DNA from: Calditrichota bacterium
GTDB taxonomy: Bacteria; CLD3
Direction of reading: 5' to 3'
DNA: 64,000 bases
NCBI GenBank assembly: GCA_008501735.1
Contig: QQUF01000048.1
Coordinates: 59,629-123,628, forward strand
Shown here: positions 17,282 through 25,403 of the stretch, one piece after another
How the letters are laid out: the number at the start of each line of letters is the position of its first letter
Numbering within the stretch: the stretch's first letter is position 1
Position numbers and translations under genes: made by a program
The notes under the pieces: model-generated
Told to the model about the DNA's origin: nothing
What the model saw: only the letters and a program-made list of their open reading frames with translations
The model's database searches: none

Positions 17282-17307
17282 TAGGGAACAAAAATTTTTG
17301 TTCCCTA
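17282..17307. terminator. Perfect 26-bp palindrome after lpxA
   Basis: TAGGGAACAAAAA is followed by its exact reverse complement. It lies 9 bases after the lpxA stop and repeats the core of the palindrome at 11140-11167. It is placed to act as a terminator or attenuator between lpxA and the DsbD-like gene. Confidence 0.7.
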
Positions 17308-17329
17308 CAACCAAAAGGAAGAAACCTTA

Positions 17330-18142
17330 ATGTTTTTACAAAAAATAACGATTCTAATTACCATTTTAATTTTTATAAACACTTTGTTCTCTGCTCCAAA
17401 AGACGGAAGTGATTACGTTTCAGTTGAACTAATTCCATTGACAAACGGAATTGCTCCAAACCAAAGTTTCTACTTGGCAACAAAATTCAAGATTGACAAA
17501 AAATGGCATCTTTATTGGAAAAATCCCGGAGATGCAGGTTTGCCTCCTTCTGTTGAATGGAACCTTCCGAAAGGTTTTATAACAAGCAACTACATTTTTC
17601 CAACTCCAAAGAAGCTTGTCGAAAGTGAAATTTTAAGTTTTGTTTATGATAGGGAACTTTACCTTTTGACAGAAATTAAAGCTCCCGAAGAAATTCCAAA
17701 TTCAATCGAAATCGGTGCAAAAATTGATTGGCTTGTTTGCAAAGACATTTGTCTTCCGGGAAAAGGTGAGGCAAAACTCTCTCTTCCCAAAGTGAATTCT
17801 ATTGAGTCTTCGGAAGAGCAAAAAACACTTCTTGACGGGATAAAATCTAAACTCCCGTTAGAATTAGACTTGAATTTTAAAGCTGAAACCGATGGCAAAA
17901 AAATCATTTTAAAATTTGAGTCGGAAAAAGATTTTTCTGAATTGGAGTTTTATCCTGAAAATGGGGAGTTGTTAGATTACGAGTTTGAGGAAAAAATTAC
18001 CCAAGATGGAAAAATTTACGAAGTTGAATTCAAACGTTCGGAGTACAACGACAAATTACCGAAAAATTTTAAAGGGTTACTTTTCAGTAAAGACTCAAAA
18101 AAAGCTATTTCGGTAAACATAGAGTTAGTTTTAGAGGATTAG
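17330..18142 (+). CDS. DsbD N-terminal-domain-like periplasmic protein
   Basis: A 270-residue exported protein (signal peptide about 1-22) resembling the periplasmic N-terminal domain of DsbD/ScsB thiol:disulfide interchange proteins. KWHLYWKNPGDAGLPPSVEWNLPKGF (58-83) and the redox pair VCKDICLPGKG with Cys137 and Cys141 are characteristic. Unlike DsbD it lacks the transmembrane electron-transfer module and the C-terminal thioredoxin domain, and no ccdA-like gene adjoins it. It probably receives or relays electrons in the periplasm through a partner encoded elsewhere. Its stop overlaps the stop of the convergent ABC exporter gene by 4 bases. Confidence 0.75.
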   Translation: MFLQKITILITILIFINTLFSAPKDGSDYVSVELIPLTNGIAPNQSFYLATKFKIDKKWHLYWKNPGDAGLPPSVEWNLPKGFITSNYIFPTPKKLVESEILSFVYDRELYLLTEIKAPEEIPNSIEIGAKIDWLVCKDICLPGKGEAKLSLPKVNSIESSEEQKTLLDGIKSKLPLELDLNFKAETDGKKIILKFESEKDFSELEFYPENGELLDYEFEEKITQDGKIYEVEFKRSEYNDKLPKNFKGLLFSKDSKKAISVNIELVLED

Positions 18143-19800
18143 GAAAATTCCTTAAATTTTTCGTTGTGGGAAATCACAAGAATCGTCGAAAACCAATTTT
18201 CAATTCTCAGAAATTCTAACAAAGACTCGACTGTCTTTTCATCAAGGTAAGTTGTCGGTTCGTCAAGAACTAAGATTTCTGCTTCACGTAAAAGTCCTCT
18301 TGCAATCGCAAACTTCTGTCTTTCTCCTCCTGAAAATTTGTTTCCGAGTTCTCCGCCTTTTGTTTCTAAATCTTTTGGTAATTTTTCTAAGACCTTGTCT
18401 AAGCCAAGAATCGCAAAAATTTTCTCTACTTTTGCATAATTTATTTCTTTCCCAAAAGTCAAGTTCTCTGCAAGTGTAAAATCAAAAAGCCTTACTTCTT
18501 GAGGAACAAAAGCAAATAACTCTAAGTAAGTTCCTAATTCAAATTTCTCGACTGAAACTCCGTCAACTAAAATTTTACCCGAATTTGATTTCAAAAGCCC
18601 AAGCATTAATTTTACTAAAGTTGTTTTGCCGAAACCATTTTCACCTGTGAAAATTTTCGTCTCACCTTTTTGGAGTGAAAAGTCAAAATCCTCAAAAACT
18701 TTTGTGCCATTTGGATAAGTAAAGTTTACTTTCTCAAAGCGAATCTCTTTTTCAAATTTTGGACTTTTTGTTTTAACTGCCTCTTGTTCAACCTCTGTAA
18801 AAATTCTTTCGGCAATTCCTTTTCCTTCTTGCAAGAATGCGTTTGCATTGCTCAACTTTTTTAACGGACTCATCAACTGAAAAAGCCCAAGCAGAAAAAC
18901 AACAAAATCATCAGGCGAAATCGTTTTCTCAACTAAGACTTCTTCACTTCCGAGAATTAGTACAAAAGTTAGTGCCAAAATTCCTAAGAACTCCGAAAGA
19001 GGTGAGGCTAAACTTTGACGAGAAATTACTTTACCACGAACTTTGAAGTAATTTTGTAACTCTTTCTCAAATTTTGAAAAAAAGAATTTCTCACTTCTAA
19101 AAGTCTTGAGCAACAAAATCCCATCAAAAGTTTCTTTGGCAATTTCTGTAATTCTTGCAAAAATCTCTTGCCCAAGTTTTCCTTGAGATTTTAAAGTTTT
19201 TGTCAAAAATCGAATAAAAACAAGACTGACTCCACAAACAGCAAAAGTTAAAAAAGTGAGTTTTGGCGAAATCCAAAGAACCACAGAAAAGTAAGCCAAA
19301 ACCAAAATCGGCTCTTTCAAGAGAATGACAAAATTTTGAAAAACAGTTGCCATTAATCTTTCAATGTCTTGAGTAATTTTGGAAATATTTTCGCCTGTTG
19401 AAACGGCTTCGAAATAACTAAGCGGGTTTTGCAAAAGCGTTTCAAAAAGTTGCTTTCGAAGTTTAAGGGAAGTCTTTTCTTGTAAAAGTGAAAGTGAGAA
19501 ATTTGAGGTAAAAGCAAAAAGATTACGCAATCCAAAAAGTGAAATAATTAATAAGGAAACTCTAAAAAAAAGCCCTTCGCTTTTGCTTGGCTCAATTAAA
19601 AACGCGATTAAATTTTTTGGATTAAAATTAAAAATTGAAGTTTGTTCAGTGAGTAAATTTTCTTTGCCGAACAGAACGGAAAAAAGAGGCGAAACACTCC
19701 ACAAAGCCAAACTACTAAAAATTCCGTAAGCGATTACGCTAAGCAAAATTGTTGCTAGAGTTTTCTTGTCGGAGAGTAGAATTTTGAAGAAAGGCTTCAT
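18139..19800 (-). CDS. ABC exporter, fused permease and ATPase (MsbA-like)
   Basis: A 553-residue half-transporter. The N-terminal ~300 residues contain about six membrane helices of the type I exporter fold, with a signature cytoplasmic coupling region (TGENISKITQDIERLM). The ATPase half has Walker A GENGFGKTT, signature FSGGERQKFAIARG, Walker B ILVLDEPTTYLD and an H-loop VISHN. Such proteins flip lipids or export peptides; the substrate here is not evident. It starts 4 bases inside the stop of the upstream O-methyltransferase gene (ATGA overlap), so the two are co-translated. Confidence 0.88.
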   Translation of the reverse strand: MKPFFKILLSDKKTLATILLSVIAYGIFSSLALWSVSPLFSVLFGKENLLTEQTSIFNFNPKNLIAFLIEPSKSEGLFFRVSLLIISLFGLRNLFAFTSNFSLSLLQEKTSLKLRKQLFETLLQNPLSYFEAVSTGENISKITQDIERLMATVFQNFVILLKEPILVLAYFSVVLWISPKLTFLTFAVCGVSLVFIRFLTKTLKSQGKLGQEIFARITEIAKETFDGILLLKTFRSEKFFFSKFEKELQNYFKVRGKVISRQSLASPLSEFLGILALTFVLILGSEEVLVEKTISPDDFVVFLLGLFQLMSPLKKLSNANAFLQEGKGIAERIFTEVEQEAVKTKSPKFEKEIRFEKVNFTYPNGTKVFEDFDFSLQKGETKIFTGENGFGKTTLVKLMLGLLKSNSGKILVDGVSVEKFELGTYLELFAFVPQEVRLFDFTLAENLTFGKEINYAKVEKIFAILGLDKVLEKLPKDLETKGGELGNKFSGGERQKFAIARGLLREAEILVLDEPTTYLDEKTVESLLEFLRIENWFSTILVISHNEKFKEFS

Positions 19801-20420
19801 TTTATTTTGTAGCTCAAACCAATTCCGTCTTTTAATGGCAAAATTGTTGTGTGGAATTCCTCTGACTCAAGCAACATTTTTCGGTAAGTTTCGAGGTAAG
19901 GGTTAATTTTTTGCGGGACTTTTTTCTTTTTGACTCTGAGAATGTTGTCAGTTACCAAAAGTCCGCCGAGTTTCAGTTTCTCTTTGGCAATTGGCAAGGC
20001 TTTCGGGTAAAGATATTTGTCGCAATCAAGTAAAATTAAGTCAAATTTCTCTGTTTGTTCTTCTAAAATTGTGAGTCCGTTTCCGACACAAAATTCAATT
20101 TTTTCACTAATTCCTTCTTCAAGAAAAGATTCTGTAGCCATTTCTTTATATTTCGGGTTTAAATCAGTACAAATAATTTTTCCATTTTCAGGAAGGTTTC
20201 TAGCGAACCAAAAAGCTGAGTAGCCAAAACCTGAACCAACTTCAAAAATTAACTTTGAATTTGTGAGCAAAACGAGTTGGCTAAGGAAATTTCCGACTAC
20301 TTTCCCGACAACCGGAAAGTCTGTTTTTAAAGCAAAATTTTCTAATCTTTGGTGAGTTTCTGAAAGTTTAGGTTGGATTGATTCGAGGTAATTTTCGACT
20401 TCGTTATGTGAGATTTGCAT
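19797..20420 (-). CDS. SAM-dependent O-methyltransferase (COMT/CCoAOMT-like family)
   Basis: A 207-residue class I methyltransferase. The glycine-rich SAM loop IFEVGSGFGYSAFWFA (about 58-73), the acidic motif ICTDLNPKY, the metal-binding region LILLDCDKYLYP and TDNILR with the usual Asp-Asn pair fit the small cation-dependent O-methyltransferases related to plant CCoAOMT. Its substrate is probably a catechol-like or other hydroxylated small molecule, but this cannot be resolved. It is the first gene of a two-gene unit with the ABC exporter. Confidence 0.85.
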   Translation of the reverse strand: MQISHNEVENYLESIQPKLSETHQRLENFALKTDFPVVGKVVGNFLSQLVLLTNSKLIFEVGSGFGYSAFWFARNLPENGKIICTDLNPKYKEMATESFLEEGISEKIEFCVGNGLTILEEQTEKFDLILLDCDKYLYPKALPIAKEKLKLGGLLVTDNILRVKKKKVPQKINPYLETYRKMLLESEEFHTTILPLKDGIGLSYKIK

Positions 20421-20526
20421 TTTTAATTAACTTAATTTTAAATTTTTAGATTGTTCTTTTGCAATTTAGCAAATTATCTTAGGAGTTCAAATTCTTACAA
20501 ATTTTCACCAAACCAAAAGTTACAAA

Positions 20527-20907
20527 ATGTCTTTGAATAATTTTTTAAAACCGATTAGTCTAATTTTAATTGCTTTGTTTTTATTTACTTCCTGTTCGCA
20601 ACGAGTTTTTGTGGACAACACAGAAATTGAAGAGACTTTTCCGAAGAATAAGAAAAATGGAAATATTTTTGTCGGAGATATTTTACTCGGTGAGACAATT
20701 CAGTTTGATTCCTTTGAACTTTTAGAATCTAACGAAAAGTTTTTTGTGGCAGCGGTTTCACGAAAAAGTAAAATTGATACTTTGAATTTTAAACATTCTG
20801 AAACCACAGTTTCTTACGACAAGTTCAGCAAAGCTCAAACAATTTCTTCACTAATTTCTGGAAGCATTTTAACTGGTCTAATTATTTGGACAATTTTTAG
20901 GGATTAG
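20527..20907 (+). CDS. Small putative lipoprotein with C-terminal membrane segment, uncharacterised
   Basis: A 126-residue protein with an N-terminal hydrophobic signal and lipobox-like FTSCSQ at about Cys23. A polar middle follows, then a hydrophobic stretch (ISSLISGSILTGLIIWTIF) near the C-terminus that could insert in a membrane. I recognise no family. It stands alone on the plus strand between two leftward units, its stop 3 bases from the convergent metallo-hydrolase stop. Confidence 0.65.
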   Translation: MSLNNFLKPISLILIALFLFTSCSQRVFVDNTEIEETFPKNKKNGNIFVGDILLGETIQFDSFELLESNEKFFVAAVSRKSKIDTLNFKHSETTVSYDKFSKAQTISSLISGSILTGLIIWTIFRD

Positions 20908-20910
20908 TTT

Positions 20911-21564
20911 TTACACCAAAAACGGATTCATTCGTTTTTCCAAACCGATTTTCGTGTTCGGTCCGTGTCCGGGAATTACGATTGAATCGTCGTCTAAAGT
21001 AAGAAGTCTGTTTTTGATTGAGCCAACCAAAACTTCCATAGAAATTCCCCAAAGGTCAGTTCTTCCGACACTTGACTGAAAAAGTGTGTCTCCTGTAAAA
21101 ATTAAATTTTCGTCTCCTTCAACTTGGAAACAAGAACTTCCTTCTGTGTGTCCGGGAGTAAAAATTATGTTTAATTTGTGGTCGCCGAAAGTGATAATTT
21201 CTTCGTCTTCAAAGTAGTGGTCAACAGGTGAAATTTCTTTGAAGTTGGGCCAAAAATCCTGAAACCACCTTTCACGAGTAAAGTCGAGTTGTTTTTGGAA
21301 ATTTTCGTAAAGCCACTTTTCTTTTTCGTGCATCATCACTTGTCCGTTGGTTGCATCTTTGACTTCTTTTGTCGCAGAAATATGGTCAACGTGAGTGTGA
21401 GTGTGCAAGATTGCTTTTACTTTAAAGCCTTGCTGAGTGATGAGGTTTAGGATTTTTTGAGCTTCGTCGCCAGGGTCAATGATGATTGCTTCGAGAGTTT
21501 TCTCACAACCTAAAATTGAACAGTTACAGCCTAAAGCACCAACAGGAAAAGTTTTAACAAACAT
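20911..21564 (-). CDS. MBL-fold metallo-hydrolase (glyoxalase II-like)
   Basis: A 217-residue metallo-beta-lactamase-fold hydrolase. The dinuclear metal-binding motif THTHVDH is at residues 55-61, and the further ligands are in TPGHTEGS, FTGDTLF and IPGHGP. The short single-domain form resembles YcbL-type proteins rather than classical GloB, which carries an extra C-terminal domain. Likely a thioester hydrolase, possibly acting on lactoylglutathione-like or other thiol adducts; substrate not determinable. It lies 18 bases downstream of an uncharacterised gene. Confidence 0.88.
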   Translation of the reverse strand: MFVKTFPVGALGCNCSILGCEKTLEAIIIDPGDEAQKILNLITQQGFKVKAILHTHTHVDHISATKEVKDATNGQVMMHEKEKWLYENFQKQLDFTRERWFQDFWPNFKEISPVDHYFEDEEIITFGDHKLNIIFTPGHTEGSSCFQVEGDENLIFTGDTLFQSSVGRTDLWGISMEVLVGSIKNRLLTLDDDSIVIPGHGPNTKIGLEKRMNPFLV

Positions 21565-21582
21565 TTTTAGCTTTTAATTTTT

Positions 21583-22155
21583 TTAGAAGAATCGAGTAAG
21601 AGCGTTAATCAAACCTGTGTACTGCCAAAATTTATCAATTGACTCTTTTGGGAAATTGAAAAAATCAATAATTGTTACTTCATTAATTTCTTCTAAGTAA
21701 TCAATAAAAAGTGAAGGAAACTCACCAACTTTAATATTTTCGTCAAGAAATTCTTCACCAATTTCTCCTAAGAAACGATTGACCTTTTCAGAAATGATGC
21801 TTGCAAAACACCACTCGCTCATCACGTAAGAAAAGTCTGCTTTGTGAGTGTAATAAAGTTCGGCTTGAATAAAAATTAATTTGTAAATATACCTTTGAGC
21901 ATAAAGGAAAGACTTTTTTTCAAATTCGTTAAAATCACAAATTTTGATTTTGTCATCAACAATCTTTTGTTTATAAATTGCCAATTCAGCGACTTTTTCT
22001 AAAAAAGAATAGTAGTCGTCAATGCAAACTTGCTTCTTTTCCAAAACTGAACTTGTGTAAAAATAACCGTTATTTCTTTTCTCTAAAAAACCACTCTCCG
22101 ACATTAACTCCAAGTCAGATTCGTTGAACCCTCTTTTAGAACCATTTACAAACAT
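21583..22155 (-). CDS. Hypothetical protein (190 aa)
   Basis: A soluble, probably helical protein rich in aromatic and charged residues (FEKKSFLYAQRYIYKLIFIQAELYYTHKADF) with no signal peptide or membrane segment. The N-terminal ~45 residues (NESDLELMSESGFLEKRNNGYFYTS) resemble a short winged-helix-like element, which is only a weak impression. I recognise no family. It is followed by the metallo-hydrolase gene on the same strand and preceded by the Wzi-like barrel gene's terminal region. Confidence 0.6.
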   Translation of the reverse strand: MFVNGSKRGFNESDLELMSESGFLEKRNNGYFYTSSVLEKKQVCIDDYYSFLEKVAELAIYKQKIVDDKIKICDFNEFEKKSFLYAQRYIYKLIFIQAELYYTHKADFSYVMSEWCFASIISEKVNRFLGEIGEEFLDENIKVGEFPSLFIDYLEEINEVTIIDFFNFPKESIDKFWQYTGLINALTRFF

Positions 22156-22225
22156 TCTAGAACCTATAATAGTTTTGATTTAATAAAATTTAACTTCGAT
22201 TGCTCAAAGAATCAAGAATTGAATT

Positions 22226-23875
22226 TTAAAAATTTCCACTCACTGAAAAATCATACAAAATTCCAAACTTGAAATAACTTACACCACTGAATTTTTCACC
22301 TGAAATATTTTGGTAATTTGATACGCTTGCAAAATCAACATCTAAAACTGCTCGCAAATTTTCTCTGTGAATGTATTCGAGACCAAGTGAATATTCCAAA
22401 GTTTTTTCCGCTTTTTTTACATCGTCGCTTACAAAAGGAAAATCTTCTTCGTAACCTTCTTCAGCCGTGAAATTCAAGTAGGCTTTGTTGAATCTGTCAA
22501 CAATGTTCAAATCACCTTTACGATAAAATTTCCCGCCGAAAGTAGCTTGTAATTTTGGCAAAATTCTACCTGAAATTTGCAAATCAAAAAGTTCAAAATT
22601 ATTGCCAAAAGGGTGAGCAATTGCCTTTGTTCTGTGAAGAAATTTCTCAGCTCCTTTATCTTGACCGTTGAAAGTTCTATTTGTTACTCTAAAATACTCT
22701 GCTGAAAATGTGTAACCTGAAAATCCGAAAAAATCAGCCCAATCAGTTCCAAGCAAAATTCCCATTTCCGTTGGTTCAAGGTCTTCAGGTGAAGAATCAT
22801 CAATTTGGTAATCGTCAATGACAACACCTCCGTAAAGTCTCAAATTATTTTTCAAGTAATAGTCAAAATCAAAGCTTAAAATTGAATTTCCTCCTTCACC
22901 TTTCAAGTCGTCGTTTGCTTGTTCGCCTGTGTAAAATCCCATTGGATTTACGTAATTCAGTTCAAAACTTCGGTCTTCACCAGAGTAAAGGTAAATTTCC
23001 GAAAGCCCTAAATTTAGTTTTCCATCTAAAAAATTCAAGTCAAGACGATGACCGTTTACAAATCGATTTGAAAGATAAAATCCTGCTTTTTGCGGATTGG
23101 TAGCGAATTGAGTTGAAGTTGAGTCGTCAGAAAAAGACTTGTCAAGTCTGATTCCGAAAAATGAAAACTTTGCAAAACTATTTTTGAGTTCCACAAAGTA
23201 TTGGTCGAAAGGTTCTGAGTTGTCCGAAAAAACTAATTTCCCTGTTCTACCTGGTCCGAGAGTTAGGTAATCTCTTCCGAGTTTTGCTGTCAGAAATTTG
23301 TAGTCTGCTAAAATGTAAGCCGATTCGTTGTAACCTCGAAGTCCGAATCTTTCGTTTCCTGAATAGCTTAGTTGGTAGTCAAGTTCTCCATCTAACAAGA
23401 TTTTTTGGTAAACTCCTAAGTATTCATTTACTTCAAAGCCTAAGTTTGTTCGCAAAAAAACTGTTGTTTTCGATTCGGTTTCTTTTTCTATTTTGGTTCG
23501 GCTTTCTGCTGTCAAATCAAATCTGCTTTGGTAATTTTTGTCAGCATTTATAAATTTTGGTTCAAGTGTAAAACCTGCTTGAAGACTCGAATTCCCTTCA
23601 GAAGCAAATTCGCTTTCCAACTCGTTTTCAATTTCGGTTCTCAAAACTTTTTCGTAGCTAAAATCATCTGCCCAAGTTTCCTTCTCAAAAGCTTTAACAA
23701 TTTCACCTTTTGTGAAAGGAAGGTTGTTGAGGTCAAGTTTTGCAAGTTTGCCTCTGATTTTGAGTTCTTGAATATTTTTGTAAATCCAGTGGTTTGTCGG
23801 GATTGTTTCGGTAAGTCCTGCAAAAGCAGAATTGAAGCTAAAAGCTAAGGAAAGTGCAAGTATTGTTTTTTTCAA
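22226..23875 (-). CDS. Outer-membrane beta-barrel protein, capsule-assembly Wzi-like
   Basis: A 549-residue exported protein (signal peptide 1-19, ending AFA). A ~65-residue helical N-terminal segment (IPTNHWIYKNIQELKIRGKL...FTKGEIVKAFEKE) resembles the SLH-like start seen in many FCB barrel proteins. After it come many alternating amphipathic strands. The pattern SEPFDQYFVELKNSFAKFSFFGIRLD recalls Wzi-type capsule-assembly barrels, and the protein ends in Phe. It probably anchors or exports surface polysaccharide, or serves as a generic outer-membrane protein. It starts 17 bases after the PaiB-like gene stop. Confidence 0.65.
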   Translation of the reverse strand: MKKTILALSLAFSFNSAFAGLTETIPTNHWIYKNIQELKIRGKLAKLDLNNLPFTKGEIVKAFEKETWADDFSYEKVLRTEIENELESEFASEGNSSLQAGFTLEPKFINADKNYQSRFDLTAESRTKIEKETESKTTVFLRTNLGFEVNEYLGVYQKILLDGELDYQLSYSGNERFGLRGYNESAYILADYKFLTAKLGRDYLTLGPGRTGKLVFSDNSEPFDQYFVELKNSFAKFSFFGIRLDKSFSDDSTSTQFATNPQKAGFYLSNRFVNGHRLDLNFLDGKLNLGLSEIYLYSGEDRSFELNYVNPMGFYTGEQANDDLKGEGGNSILSFDFDYYLKNNLRLYGGVVIDDYQIDDSSPEDLEPTEMGILLGTDWADFFGFSGYTFSAEYFRVTNRTFNGQDKGAEKFLHRTKAIAHPFGNNFELFDLQISGRILPKLQATFGGKFYRKGDLNIVDRFNKAYLNFTAEEGYEEDFPFVSDDVKKAEKTLEYSLGLEYIHRENLRAVLDVDFASVSNYQNISGEKFSGVSYFKFGILYDFSVSGNF

Positions 23876-23892
23876 TTTTAATTCCTGTCGGT

Positions 23893-24513
23893 TTAATTCT
23901 TTTTCAGTTTTTCTTCCATTAAAAAAGCAATTTTTCTTGAATCTTCCAAGTCAGATTTTTTCAAGTTATCAATTATTTTTTTGCGTCTTTCGGCAGTGTG
24001 ATTTTGGCTTAGTTTCGATTTGCCAAAAATCTTCGTTACTTCGATTTTAAACCCAACAATTGCTTTTAAATAGCTTTGTTTGACCTTCTCAGGCATTTCG
24101 GGTTTCCAAGGAATTGGGAAATCTTTTTCGTTAAACTTAGTCAGTTTTTCCAAAATCTCAAAAAGTGCTTTCTCTTCTCTCACCAATTTCACTTTGCCAT
24201 AAACGTGAACCGCTGTGTAATTCCAAGTTGGAACTCCAAAGTCGTCAAACCAATTCGGTGAAATGTAGGAATGAGCTTCGTTAAAAATTACCAAAACTTC
24301 TTTTTCTTCAAGGTTTTTCCATTGTGGATTTGCAATTGCTAAATGTCCGAACAAAGTTCCCTTCTCGCTTTTATTTTCTTCAAGGAAAAAAGGCAAGTGA
24401 GTTGCAAAGGGAAGTTCGTCAACAGTCGAAACCAGAGTTCCGAAACTATTTTCGTGAATGTTTTTTTTTATCTTTTCAAGGTCGGTTTCTAAAAAATGTT
24501 TTGGAATGTACAA
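23893..24513 (-). CDS. PaiB-family FMN-binding protein
   Basis: A 206-residue split-barrel flavin-binding protein of the PaiB family, often annotated as an FMN-binding negative transcriptional regulator. MYIPKHF at the N-terminus, the ATHLPF motif, GHLAIANPQWK and FNEAHSYISPNWF...VPTWNYTAVHVYGK are family hallmarks. A lysine-rich C-terminal tail follows. It lies 20 bases downstream of the microcompartment vertex gene and 17 upstream of the Wzi-like gene, so these may be transcribed together. A regulatory role is reported for the Bacillus member; an enzymatic flavin role is equally possible here. Confidence 0.88.
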   Translation of the reverse strand: MYIPKHFLETDLEKIKKNIHENSFGTLVSTVDELPFATHLPFFLEENKSEKGTLFGHLAIANPQWKNLEEKEVLVIFNEAHSYISPNWFDDFGVPTWNYTAVHVYGKVKLVREEKALFEILEKLTKFNEKDFPIPWKPEMPEKVKQSYLKAIVGFKIEVTKIFGKSKLSQNHTAERRKKIIDNLKKSDLEDSRKIAFLMEEKLKKN

Positions 24514-24533
24514 ATCTAACTCCTTGAGTTTCC

Positions 24534-24797
24534 CTATTTGTCAACTCTGTCAACGATTCCGATAATTCCTGCGTCAACGGGTGAAAGAGGATTTTTCATT
24601 GGAACGATTGCTTCTTTTGAAGTAACGTAGAAAACGATTTCACCAACTCCAACTCCTGCAAAATCTAAAGCAACGATTTCATCGCCGATTTTTTTTAGTT
24701 CTGAATTTATTGGCTGAATCAACATCATTTTGTGTCCTTCAACTTCGGAGTGCTTTTGTGTTGCCCAAATATTTCCGACGACTTTAGCTAAAAACAT
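24534..24797 (-). CDS. Bacterial microcompartment vertex protein (EutN/CcmL family, BMC-P)
   Basis: An 87-residue pentameric shell protein that caps the vertices of bacterial microcompartments. The whole sequence follows the family: MFLAKVVGNIWATQKHSEVEGHKMML-type start with a VVGxVWAT strand, LIQPI, VALDFAGVGVGEIVFY at about 43-58 (the VGAGxGExV signature) and the terminal PVDAGIIGIVD. The start is 3 bases after the stop of a TPR gene. No hexameric BMC-H or trimeric BMC-T gene is adjacent, so this is an orphan or satellite vertex gene. Its likely partner in the window is deoC at 42942. Confidence 0.93.
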   Translation of the reverse strand: MFLAKVVGNIWATQKHSEVEGHKMMLIQPINSELKKIGDEIVALDFAGVGVGEIVFYVTSKEAIVPMKNPLSPVDAGIIGIVDRVDK

Positions 24798-24800
24798 TTT

Positions 24801-25283
24801 CTAATTTACCTTTTTGACTAAGTTCCAGTAAGCTTTTTCTGCTAGTTCGTAACTTGGTTCAATTCTTAAAGTTGCTTTGTATTCTTCCAAGGCTTCAAGC
24901 CACTTTCCTTGTTTTTCCAAAATCCTTGCGTAATTCAAATGTGGAAAATGATGACTTTCGTAACGCTTTGCTTTCATTGCCTTTTTGAGCCAAGGAATTG
25001 CCTCATCGAATCTTTTAAGTTCAACAAGGTAAGCTCCGATATCGTTGTAAGGATTTCCAAAATCAGGGTCAACTTCGATTGCAATTTTGCAAAGTTCAAT
25101 TGCCCTTATGTATTCTTTTTCAAAGCTGTAAGCCCAACCCATAAAAGTGTACGCTTCTGCTGTTGGGTAAAGTTCAATTGATTCCTCGTAAAGTTCGATT
25201 GCCTTTTTAACGTTGCCATTCATTTGCAATTTGTAGGCTTTTTTGAGTAATTCTTCTGCTTTTTTTAGGGAATCAAATTCCAT
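24801..25283 (-). CDS. TPR-repeat protein
   Basis: A 160-residue soluble protein of about four tetratricopeptide repeats, for example AIELYEESIELYPTAEAYTFMGWAY, AIELCKIAIEVDPDFGNPYNDIGAYL and ALEEYKATLRIEPSYELAEKAYW, spaced at about 34 residues with the expected small and aromatic positions. Such scaffolds mediate protein-protein contacts. It has no signal peptide, so it is cytoplasmic. It sits 3 bases upstream of the microcompartment vertex gene and is almost certainly co-transcribed with it; whether it is functionally tied to the shell is unknown. Confidence 0.85.
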   Translation of the reverse strand: MEFDSLKKAEELLKKAYKLQMNGNVKKAIELYEESIELYPTAEAYTFMGWAYSFEKEYIRAIELCKIAIEVDPDFGNPYNDIGAYLVELKRFDEAIPWLKKAMKAKRYESHHFPHLNYARILEKQGKWLEALEEYKATLRIEPSYELAEKAYWNLVKKVN

Positions 25284-25403
25284 TTTTTACCTTTGATTTT
25301 CAGTTAAGGTCATAATTTAAAACAAATTTTTAGCTTTGAGCATTTTAGTTACGGTTTTATCTTTTTCGCTAAATTTCCCACAAACAAAATTCAAAAATAT
25401 TTA

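Noticed and set aside
25331..25338. TAGCTTTG as a livH promoter
   Set aside because: It matches the -7 element, but no TTG is found 19 bases upstream, so the match may be chance in AT-rich DNA.
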